Assembly: GCF_008642295.1 (NCBI RefSeq)
Contig: NZ_CP029190.1
Span: 868,001-932,000, forward strand
DNA from: Streptomyces venezuelae
Lineage (GTDB): Bacteria > Actinomycetota > Actinomycetes > Streptomycetales > Streptomycetaceae
Direction: 5' to 3'
Length of the DNA: 64,000 bases
The stretch's first letter is position 1. Every line of letters starts with the position of its first letter. The notes under the pieces are model-generated. The model searched no databases. It was not told the origin of the DNA and was given only the letters and a program-made list of their open reading frames with translations. The translations under genes were made by a program, and so were the position numbers. Shown here piece after piece: positions 36,318-43,544 of this stretch.

Positions 36318-37853
36318 TCACTTCGGGGTGACCATGGGGGTGACCGTGAACGGTTGCCAGCTCAGACCCGCCACGCAGCCGGTGTCGGGTGCGTTCGGGC
36401 GGGTGAGGAAGGACGCCAGCACCTTCTGGGCGCAGGGCGACTGCGGGACCACCCAGTGCCCGATCCCGGGCACCCGGACGGTGGTCGAGCGGGACAGCGT
36501 ACGGGCCGTCTTCGGCGCCCAACTGGCCCCGGTCTTCATGTCGAACGTCCCGTTGACGAAGAGGACCGGCACCGGGCTGACGGTGGGCACCCGCATCGCG
36601 GCGGTGCGGTCCGGGACGTTCCAGATACGGCATACCGTGTCCTGGAAGGGCAGTTGAGGTGCCTGGGCCTGGACCGATTGCGGCCATTGGGGGAACGCTT
36701 CGCGGCCCGCTTTCAGCACATCGGACGGCGGGTGGTCCGGTGTCCATTCGCTGCACACCACCGACTGCGTCAGACCGTGGGCGGTCTGGCCGATCGACTC
36801 GATCGAACCGGCGGCGCGGGCCTTGGCGAAGCGCTCGGGGTTTCCGCGGCCGAGTTCGTCGATGGCCGCCGGGACCTCGGCGAACGGGATCGCCTTGGCG
36901 ACCAGCAGGTTCAGCAGGGCGCCGCCGTCGAGGACGACCTTCACCGGGTCTCCGCCCTGCGGCGGCCGGGCGTTCAGCGTGAGCGGCCGGGCCTCCAGTG
37001 TGCGCATCTGCTCGTTCAGGGTGCGTTCGAGGTCCGGGTAGCGGCTCTTGCAGGCGGGCTCGGCGGCGCAGGCCTTGAAGAGGTGGTCGAGCCCCTCCCG
37101 GGCGTTGGCCCAGGCGAACGGCAGGGAGACGTACGGTGCGGGGGCGGCCGAGTCGAGCGCCACCGCGCGGATCCCCTCGGGGTGCAGGCGCAGGTAGGTC
37201 AGGGCCAGGTTGCTGCCGTAGGAGTGGCCGTAGACGTTCCACTGCCTGATGCCCAGTGCCGTGCGCAGGTCGGCGAAGTCGGCTGCGTTCTCGGTGCTGT
37301 TGTAGGCGCTCAGGTCGGTCCCGTCGGCGGTCAGGCGGTCCCGGCACTGCTTGACCGCGTCGAGCATGAGCCGTTCCGTCTGCGGTGCGTACGAGGGGAG
37401 CCCCACGGACCGGGCGTAGAAGCGGTCCAGCTCCGGGCAGGCGAGGTTGGGTTTGTCGTGGAGATTGCCGCGCTGGGCCATGACGATCAGTTCGCGGTCC
37501 CGGTTCAGGCCGGAGGAGACCAGGAACGGGATGTCGTCGAAGACCTCGCCACCGGGGCCGCCCGCCATGAACACCACGGGGTCCTGGGCGGGCTTCGCCG
37601 AGGCGGGCGGGATGACCGCCACCGCCAGGCTGATGGTCCGGCCGCCGGGACGGGCACGGTTCTCGGGAACCTCCAGGACACCGCACCGGGCGGTGGCCAG
37701 TGCTGCGATCGGTTCGGGTGTCCTGGGGCAGGGGCCCGGCACGAAGCGACCGGTGCTTTCAGTGTGCGGTGGTGCGGCGCCGGCCGGCGCCGGGCCGAGG
37801 GCTGCCAGCAGGGCCACAGCGGCCGATGCCGCGGCGGTGTGGGCGGAACGCAC
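36318..37853 (-). CDS. Secreted alpha/beta hydrolase, S33 / tripeptidyl-aminopeptidase-like (copy 1)
   Basis: About 511 residues with a signal peptide ending near PAGAAPP. Motifs are FMAGGPGGEVF, NVYGHSYGSNLAL (nucleophile Ser), FVNGTFDMKTGASW (Asp) and VPGIGHWVVPQSPC (His). It aligns along its length with the next gene, for example PGPCPRTPEPIAALATARCG against PGPCPKTADPIAELEGARCG, so the pair arose by tandem duplication. The GTG at 37853 puts a short basic n-region in front of the hydrophobic core; a GTG at 37901 would add 16 residues. It is first in the operon with the second copy and the hydrolase relic. Confidence 0.87.
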   Translation of the reverse strand: MRSAHTAAASAAVALLAALGPAPAGAAPPHTESTGRFVPGPCPRTPEPIAALATARCGVLEVPENRARPGGRTISLAVAVIPPASAKPAQDPVVFMAGGPGGEVFDDIPFLVSSGLNRDRELIVMAQRGNLHDKPNLACPELDRFYARSVGLPSYAPQTERLMLDAVKQCRDRLTADGTDLSAYNSTENAADFADLRTALGIRQWNVYGHSYGSNLALTYLRLHPEGIRAVALDSAAPAPYVSLPFAWANAREGLDHLFKACAAEPACKSRYPDLERTLNEQMRTLEARPLTLNARPPQGGDPVKVVLDGGALLNLLVAKAIPFAEVPAAIDELGRGNPERFAKARAAGSIESIGQTAHGLTQSVVCSEWTPDHPPSDVLKAGREAFPQWPQSVQAQAPQLPFQDTVCRIWNVPDRTAAMRVPTVSPVPVLFVNGTFDMKTGASWAPKTARTLSRSTTVRVPGIGHWVVPQSPCAQKVLASFLTRPNAPDTGCVAGLSWQPFTVTPMVTPK

Positions 37854-37956
37854 ACCATCAACGCTACCGAGTGGTCCGCAGACCCGCCTCGCCGGCGACA
37901 CCGGCCGGCCGGCGTCCTGCCGCTGCCGACCGCCCCCGGAGGTTGGAAGATGAAGT

Positions 37957-40746
37957 ATGAGCGATTTCCCCGCTCAGGACACCGCCCGGGGCATCAGGAG
38001 CACGTCCGCCCGGCCCTCCGGGGGGAGGGCGCGGCGGCGTCCGCAGCGGCTGTCGGCCCTGCTGAGCGTGCGCAGTGTGGCCGGTGAGGTGTTCCTTCTG
38101 CAGCTGGCCGTCGTGGTGCTGCTGGTCGTCGCCGCGGTGGTGGCGCTGGTGGTGCAGGCCCGGAGTGCGAGCATGCTGGACGCCCGGCACCGTACGCTCG
38201 CCGCCGCCGGTACGTTCGCGGAATCGCCGGGGATCATTCCGGCCCTGCACAGCCGCGATCCGAGCGCGGTGCTCCAGCCGAGCGCGGAGGCGGCCCGGAA
38301 GATCGCCGGGGTGGACGGCATCAACGTGTACACGCTCAACGGGGTCACCCTCACCCACAGCGACCCGGAGCGGATCGGGAAGCACGTCGTCGGCCCGTTC
38401 GCCCGGGCGGCGGCCGGCAAGTCCTTCACCGAGACCTTCGAGGGGTCCCTGGGGCGGTCCGTGGTCTCGGTGGTCCCCGTCAAGGACCGCGACGGCTCCG
38501 TCCTCGCCGTGGTCGCCTCCCCGGTCACGGTCCAGAACGTCCAGAGCGTGGTGAACCGGCAGCTGCCGGTCGTCCTCGGCAGTGCCGCCGCGGTGCTCGC
38601 CCTGTCCGCCGGCGGAACGGCCCTGGTCAGCCGCCGGCTGCTGCGCCGGACCCACGGTCTGGGGCCGGCCGAGATGACGCGGATGTACGAGCACCACGAC
38701 GCGGTGCTGCACGCCGTACGGGAGGGCGTGCTGATCGTCGGCGACGGCGGCCGGCTGCTGCTGGCCAATGACGAGGCGCGGCGGCTGCTGGATCTGCCCG
38801 GGGACGCGGAAGGACTCCCCGTCACGGACCTGGGCCTGGAGGAGGGCATCGCCGAGCCGATCGCCTCGGGCCGTTCCGCGAGCGACGAGCTGCACATGGC
38901 AGGCGATCGGCTGCTGGCGGTGAACATCCGGCCCACCGCCCCCTACGGGCGGGCCGGGACCGTCGTCACGCTGCGCGACACCACCGAGCTGCGGGCGCTG
39001 TCCGGCCGGGCCGAGGTGGCCCGCGAGCGGCTGAAGCTGCTCTACGACGCGGGGGTGCGCGTCGGAACGACCCTGGACGTGGAGCGCACGGCCGGGGAGC
39101 TGGCGGAGGTGGTGGTCCCCCGGTTCGCCGACATCGCCACGGTCGATCTGCTGGACCCCGTACTGCGCGGCGAGGAGCCTCCCGAGCCGGGCACCGAGAT
39201 GCGCCGCACCGCCGCCGTCGGCCTTCGGGGCGACCCCGGTCTCTACACCGTCGGCGAGCTGATCCGGTTCGTCCCCAACAGCCCCATGGCGCTCGGGGTG
39301 GCCGGCGGCCGTGCGGTCCTGGAGACGGACCTCACCGCCACCCACGACTGGCGGGCCCAGGACCCGGTCCGTGCCCGGCTCATGCTGGACCACGGCCTCC
39401 ACTCGTTCATCGCCGTCCCCCTGCGGGCCCGCGGCGTGCTGCTGGGGATGGCCGGCTACTGGCGGGTACAGCCCTCGCCGCCGTTCGACGAGGAGGACGT
39501 GTCCTTCGCCGAGGAGCTGACCGCCCGGGCCGCGCTGTCCATCGACAACGCCCGCCGCTTCACCCGCGAGCACACGATGGCCGTCACCCTGCAGCGGAGC
39601 CTGCTGCCCCGCGGCGTACCGGACCAGTCCGCCGTCGAGGTCGCCCACCGCTATCTGCCCGCGCGGGCCGGGGTGGGCGGCGACTGGTTCGATGTCATCC
39701 CGCTGCCCGGCGCCCGGGTGGCCCTGGTGGTCGGCGATGTCGTCGGACACGGTCTGCACGCCGCCGCCACCATGGGCCGGCTGCGCACCGCCGTGCACAA
39801 TTTCTCCACGCTCGACCTGCCGCCGGACGAGCTGCTGAGCCATCTGGACGAGCTGGTCGCCCATATCGACGCGGACGAGGGCACCGGCGGCCAGGAGTGG
39901 CAGGGGATCTCCGGGGCCACCTGCCTGTGCGCCGTCTACGATTCCGTCTCCGGTCAGGTGACCGCCGCCACCGCAGGCCACCCGGGCCCGGTGGTCGTCG
40001 GCCCCGACGGCACCGTGTCCTTCCCCGAGCTGCCGGTTTCGCCACCGCTCGGCCTGGGCGCGGGGATGCCCATGGAGACGGCGGTGCTGACCCTGGCCGA
40101 GGGCACCCGGCTGGCGCTCTTCACCGACGGGCTGATCGAGAGCCGCGAGCGGGATCTCGATGCGGGCCTGGCGGCGCTGGGCGCCGCACTGGGCGGGCCC
40201 GCCCGTACGCCGGAGGAGACCTGCGCGGCGGTGATCGACACGATGCTGCCCACCGGGCACAACGACGACATCGCCCTGCTGGTGGCCCGTACGCGCCTGC
40301 TGGACCCGGCGCGGATCGCCGAGTGGGACGTGCCCTCCGACCCGGCGGCGGTGTCCCCGGTGCGCAACGCCTGCGCCCGCCGGCTGGCGGACTGGGGCCT
40401 GGAGGACATCGCCTTCACCACGGAGCTCATCCTGAGCGAACTGCTGACCAACGCGGTCCGCTACGGGTCCGAGCCCATCCGGGTGAGGCTGCTGTACGAC
40501 CGCAGCCTGATCTGCGAGGTCTCCGACGGGTCCAGCACCTCCCCGCACCCGCGCCGGGCCGAGGCCACCGACGAGGGAGGACGCGGCCTGTTCCTGGTCG
40601 CGCAGTTCGCCGAGCGCTGGGGCACCCGCTACACCGCACGCGGCAAGATCATCTGGAGCGAGCAGGCCCTCCAGCCCCCGGTCGCCCCGGCCGGGGAGGA
40701 CCTGGGGGCGGCGCTCCTCGCCGCATGGGACGACGAGGGGTTCTGA
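37957..40746 (+). CDS. Membrane SpoIIE-type phosphatase with extracellular sensor, PAS, GAF and HATPase domains
   Basis: A 929-residue sensor. Two membrane helices (about residues 43-63 and 204-224) flank an extracellular single-Cache-like domain (SPGIIPALHSRD ... DGINVYTLNGVTLTHSDPER). Then come PAS (about 245-350), GAF (about 360-545), a PP2C/SpoIIE domain (VGGDWFDVIPLP near 573, VGDVVGHGLHAA, ALFTDGLIESR near 722, HNDDIALLVAR) and a HATPase_c_2 domain (ELILSELLTNAVRYGS near 822, GGRGLFLVAQFAERWG). It should link an outside signal to a partner-switch controlling a sigma factor. No anti-anti-sigma gene is adjacent. The sensor half resembles DcuS/CitA kinases, a plausible hint of an organic-acid ligand. 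Confidence 0.92.
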   Translation: MSDFPAQDTARGIRSTSARPSGGRARRRPQRLSALLSVRSVAGEVFLLQLAVVVLLVVAAVVALVVQARSASMLDARHRTLAAAGTFAESPGIIPALHSRDPSAVLQPSAEAARKIAGVDGINVYTLNGVTLTHSDPERIGKHVVGPFARAAAGKSFTETFEGSLGRSVVSVVPVKDRDGSVLAVVASPVTVQNVQSVVNRQLPVVLGSAAAVLALSAGGTALVSRRLLRRTHGLGPAEMTRMYEHHDAVLHAVREGVLIVGDGGRLLLANDEARRLLDLPGDAEGLPVTDLGLEEGIAEPIASGRSASDELHMAGDRLLAVNIRPTAPYGRAGTVVTLRDTTELRALSGRAEVARERLKLLYDAGVRVGTTLDVERTAGELAEVVVPRFADIATVDLLDPVLRGEEPPEPGTEMRRTAAVGLRGDPGLYTVGELIRFVPNSPMALGVAGGRAVLETDLTATHDWRAQDPVRARLMLDHGLHSFIAVPLRARGVLLGMAGYWRVQPSPPFDEEDVSFAEELTARAALSIDNARRFTREHTMAVTLQRSLLPRGVPDQSAVEVAHRYLPARAGVGGDWFDVIPLPGARVALVVGDVVGHGLHAAATMGRLRTAVHNFSTLDLPPDELLSHLDELVAHIDADEGTGGQEWQGISGATCLCAVYDSVSGQVTAATAGHPGPVVVGPDGTVSFPELPVSPPLGLGAGMPMETAVLTLAEGTRLALFTDGLIESRERDLDAGLAALGAALGGPARTPEETCAAVIDTMLPTGHNDDIALLVARTRLLDPARIAEWDVPSDPAAVSPVRNACARRLADWGLEDIAFTTELILSELLTNAVRYGSEPIRVRLLYDRSLICEVSDGSSTSPHPRRAEATDEGGRGLFLVAQFAERWGTRYTARGKIIWSEQALQPPVAPAGEDLGAALLAAWDDEGF

Positions 40747-40847
40747 GACGGCGCCGGGGCCTGCTGGGACTGCGCGGTCGAGGCTGCCGCACGTACGCTG
40801 GGCTCGATCGGTATATCTCCGACATGTTCGCCCGTGATGGAGACCTT

Positions 40848-41993
40848 GTGCCCGCACCCCGTCTCCGGACAGCCGCCGTCGCCGCCTGCCTGGCCCTCGC
40901 GGCGGCGCCCCTCGGTGCCTGCGGAGACAAGCCCGCCGCCGCACCCAGGGCGCCCGCGGTGGCCACCTCCGCCGCGGACGCGGGCGGCATGGCGGCACTG
41001 ACGGCGGCGGCGCAGAAGGAAGGGGCGCTGAACACGATCGCGCTCCCGCGGGACTGGGCCAATTACGGCGCGCTGATCGACGGCTTCGAGAAGAAGTACG
41101 GCATCAAGGTCTCGGTGGAGAACCCGGAGGGCACCAGCCAGGACGAGATCGACGCCCTGAAGGAGCACCGGCGCGACGGCCGCGCGCCCGACGTGATCGA
41201 CGTGGGCGGCTCGTTCGCGCAGCCCGCGGCGCGCCAGGGCCTGCTCGCCCCGTACGAGGTCGCCGCCTTCGACCGGATCCCCGAGCAGCAGAAGGACAAG
41301 CGGGCCCACTGGTACAACAACTACGGCGGGTACATCTCGATCGGCTGTGACGCCAAACGCGTCAAGAACTGCCCCGCGACCTTCGCCGATCTGCGCAAGC
41401 CCGAGTACAAGGGCCAGGTCTCGCTCAATGGGAACCCCACCGACTCCGGCTCGGCGTTCGCCGGCGTGTATGCGGCGGCCCTGGCGAACGGGGGCTCCTT
41501 CGACAACATCCAGCCGGGCATCGACTTCTTCGCCGAGCTCCGCAGGAACGGCAACTTCATCCCGGTCGAATCCACCCCGGCCACGATCGAGAAGGGGCAG
41601 ACCCCGATCAGCATCGACTGGGACTTCCTCAACCTCGGTTACGCCGAGGAGTTCCGGAAGAAGGGTGCGGACGTCGACTGGCGGACCGCCATCCCCTTCG
41701 ACGGCAGCTTCGCCCAGTACTACGCGCACGCGGTGAACAAGGACGCCCCGCATCCGGCGGCGGCCCGCCTGTGGCAGGAGTACGTCTTCAGTCCGGAGGG
41801 CCAGAACATCCGGCTCGGCGCCTATGCGCGCCCCGTCCTCATGGAGGCCATGAAGGAGGACGGCACGCTCGACGAGGCCGCCGCCGCGAAACTGCCGACG
41901 GTCGAGGGCACACCCGCGTTTCCGACGGAAGCACAGCAGAGGAAGGCGAAGGAGACCGTCAACCGCGGCTGGGCCGAGGCCGTCCCGGGCTGA
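40848..41993 (+). CDS. Extracellular solute-binding lipoprotein of an ABC transporter
   Basis: A 381-residue binding protein. The lipobox is APLGACGDK (Cys near residue 26). The mature part has the two-lobe type 2 fold seen in iron and polyamine/thiamine binders (GALIDGFEKKYGIKVSVENP, VIDVGGSFAQPAARQGLLAP, GQTPISIDWDFLN). No permease or ATPase gene follows, so this is an orphan component or a sensor. GTG 40848 is preferred over ATG 40824 because GGAG lies 5 bases upstream. Following the sensor-phosphatase in the same direction by about 100 bp, it might present a ligand to it; that is speculation. Confidence 0.85.
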   Translation: MPAPRLRTAAVAACLALAAAPLGACGDKPAAAPRAPAVATSAADAGGMAALTAAAQKEGALNTIALPRDWANYGALIDGFEKKYGIKVSVENPEGTSQDEIDALKEHRRDGRAPDVIDVGGSFAQPAARQGLLAPYEVAAFDRIPEQQKDKRAHWYNNYGGYISIGCDAKRVKNCPATFADLRKPEYKGQVSLNGNPTDSGSAFAGVYAAALANGGSFDNIQPGIDFFAELRRNGNFIPVESTPATIEKGQTPISIDWDFLNLGYAEEFRKKGADVDWRTAIPFDGSFAQYYAHAVNKDAPHPAAARLWQEYVFSPEGQNIRLGAYARPVLMEAMKEDGTLDEAAAAKLPTVEGTPAFPTEAQQRKAKETVNRGWAEAVPG

Positions 41994-42406
41994 GCCGGGC
42001 CATGCCGACCCGTGCCGAGCCATGCCGGGCCGGGCCGCGCCGGGGCTCGGAGGTCATCCCGTCCTGTCGACCTGCCGGAAACCTCCACAACGTGCAGGTC
42101 ATCGCGCCGCGTCCCCTTCACGGCTCCCCGATTCCCCGACCGGACCCCCGGCTCCGCTGGGGGATTTGTCCCGCTATTGACCCCTGACGCCGCGAGCCGC
42201 CCGGATCTGTTACCCGATCTCGCGGAGACCCTGTCGGCATTCGGTGAAATTAGCTGCACGCCCGCCGTCCCGCGTGCACAACCGCCGGTAAAACGGCGTC
42301 AACACAATTGGCCGGGCCACCCGTTCGCATGCTTTCATCGTGCCCGCTGCGGCAGCTTCCCCCCACATTCCCCCCAACTCCCCCCATGAAATGAAGGGTG
42401 CGCAAC
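41994..42406 (+). promoter_or_regulatory. Leader and promoter region of the precursor peptide gene
   Basis: About 410 bp without a gene. The first 65 bp have short GCCGGGCC/GAGCC repeats. Further on, GACCTGC...GCAGGTC at 42069-42111 is a 7-bp inverted repeat. TTGACC at about 42176 could be a -35 box. A lower-GC stretch (42240-42350) precedes three C6 tracts and the ribosome site AAGGG at 42394-42398. Two tiny upstream reading frames (starts at 42386 and 42391) overlap the ribosome site. Confidence 0.45.
42359..42385 (+). promoter_or_regulatory. Three evenly spaced C6 tracts before the precursor gene
   Basis: CCCCCC occurs at 42359-42364, 42370-42375 and 42380-42385, separated by ACATT and AACT. 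The minus strand therefore carries three G6 tracts with 4-5 base spacers, a pattern that can support G-quadruplex or i-motif structure; a fourth G3 is not adjacent. It is in the 5' leader, 21 bases before the start codon. Confidence 0.5.
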
Positions 42407-42658
42407 ATGCGTGACAACCTCGAGACCCGCGAGATCGCCGACACCGAGCTGGACGCCGTGTCCGGTGGCGTCGTCAGCATCTCCGGCGGCCTCGCCGGTG
42501 CCGTGACCAGCGACGTCACCGGCATCCTGGGCACCGTCGGCTCCCTGCAGACGGTCCAGGGCGTCCAGGGCCTCGCCGCCAACGTCCCCGGCCTGGCCTC
42601 GGGCATCACCGGTGTTTCGGTCAACACCGCCGCCCTGACCGGCTTCGCCGGTATCTGA
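42407..42658 (+). CDS. Double-glycine leader precursor peptide (bacteriocin/RiPP-like) of an NHLM export cassette
   Basis: An 83-residue peptide. Residues 1-21 (MRDNLETREIADTELDAVSG then G) form a leader with the ELDxVSGG signature cut by C39 peptidases after Gly-Gly. The predicted 62-residue core starts VVSISGGLAGAV and is made almost only of Gly, Ala, Val, Leu, Ile, Ser and Thr, with no Cys, aromatic or positively charged residue and just one acidic residue. Several GxxxG-like spacings suggest membrane insertion or helix packing. ATG 42407 has AAGGG 8 bases upstream. The next genes encode the matching exporter. A lanthipeptide is unlikely without Cys. Confidence 0.82.
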   Translation: MRDNLETREIADTELDAVSGGVVSISGGLAGAVTSDVTGILGTVGSLQTVQGVQGLAANVPGLASGITGVSVNTAALTGFAGI

Positions 42659-42669
42659 GTGGAACAACC

Positions 42670-42710
42670 GTGAACCCCGGGACGCGGGCTTTTCCCGTCC
42701 CGGGGTTCAC
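42670..42710 (+). terminator. Hairpin between precursor and exporter genes (attenuator)
   Basis: A perfect 15-bp stem, GTGAACCCCGGGACG at 42670-42684 and CGTCCCGGGGTTCAC at 42696-42710, with an 11-base loop containing TTTT. It is 11 bp past the precursor stop and 27 bp before the start of the HlyD-like gene. Partial termination here would give much more precursor mRNA than exporter mRNA, a common layout in bacteriocin operons. Confidence 0.8.
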
Positions 42711-42737
42711 GGCCGCCCCTGCACCAAGGAATGATCC

Positions 42738-43544
42738 GTGCAGTTCCGCCAAAAGGCTCTGGTCAAGCTGGAGTCTCCCGAAGAACTCGATGTGCCGGTG
42801 CGCTTCGCGCGCGCCCAGGGCCGTCTCGTCCTGGCCGTCACGGCCGTCGTGATGGCAGCCGCGACCGTCTGGGCCCTCACCGGCACGGTGTCCGCCACCC
42901 TGGGCGTGCCCGGCATCCTCACCCGCGCCGAGGGCAGCTACCTGCTGCAGAGCCCGGTCGCCGGACAGGTGACCGCCCTCCTCGTCGAGGAGGGCCGCCC
43001 GGTGTCCCCCGGTACCCCCCTCCTCACCGTCCGTACCGCCCAGGGCGAACAGCCCGTGCGCGCGGTGGCCGGCGGCCGGGTGGCCACTCTGGTCGCCCGG
43101 GTGGGCTCGGTCGTCACGGCCGGCGCGGACGTGGCGGTCGTGGAGCGCGTCACGGATCCCGACGAGCCGCTGGTGGCCGTGCTGTACGCGACGGGCGGCA
43201 GCGCCGCGGAGGTCCGGGTGGGCGCCTCCGTCGACCTGAGCCTCGCGACCGTGCCCCGGGAGCGGTTCGGGGTGCTGCACGGCCGGATCAAGGCGGTGGG
43301 CCGGGCACCCCAGACGCAGGCGCAGATCGCCGGCTTCCTCGGCGACAACGGGCTCGCCGCGCAGTTCTCGCGGCAGGGAAACCCGGTTGCGGTGCTCGTG
43401 CAGCTGGAGTCCGCCACCGGCACCGAGTCCGGGTACGCATGGTCCTCCGCGGGCGGGCCTCCGTACGCCATCGAGTCCGGGACTCCGGTCACCGGCGCCG
43501 TACGCCTCTCCGCCCAGCGCCCCGTCGACTGGCTGCTCCCGTGA
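42738..43544 (+). CDS. NHLM-type bacteriocin secretion protein, HlyD-like
   Basis: A 268-residue membrane-fusion-like protein. One membrane helix at about residues 29-50 (LVLAVTAVVMAAATVWALTG), then a biotinyl-lipoyl-like beta domain (GSYLLQSPVAGQVTALLVEE ... PVRAVAGGRVATLVARVGSV) and a C-terminal beta domain (GASVDLSLATVPRERFGVLH). In a Gram-positive cell it would scaffold the ABC exporters at the outer face of the membrane. GTG start with AAGGA upstream. It ends in a GTGA overlap with the next gene. Confidence 0.85.
   Translation: MQFRQKALVKLESPEELDVPVRFARAQGRLVLAVTAVVMAAATVWALTGTVSATLGVPGILTRAEGSYLLQSPVAGQVTALLVEEGRPVSPGTPLLTVRTAQGEQPVRAVAGGRVATLVARVGSVVTAGADVAVVERVTDPDEPLVAVLYATGGSAAEVRVGASVDLSLATVPRERFGVLHGRIKAVGRAPQTQAQIAGFLGDNGLAAQFSRQGNPVAVLVQLESATGTESGYAWSSAGGPPYAIESGTPVTGAVRLSAQRPVDWLLP

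Noticed and set aside
36354..38087. Plus-strand frame over the S33 hydrolase gene
   Set aside because: Antisense shadow; no start signal and no recognisable domain.
42407..42658. Lanthipeptide precursor
   Set aside because: The core has no Cys, so lanthionine rings cannot form, and no LanM/LanB/LanC/LanL gene is in the window.
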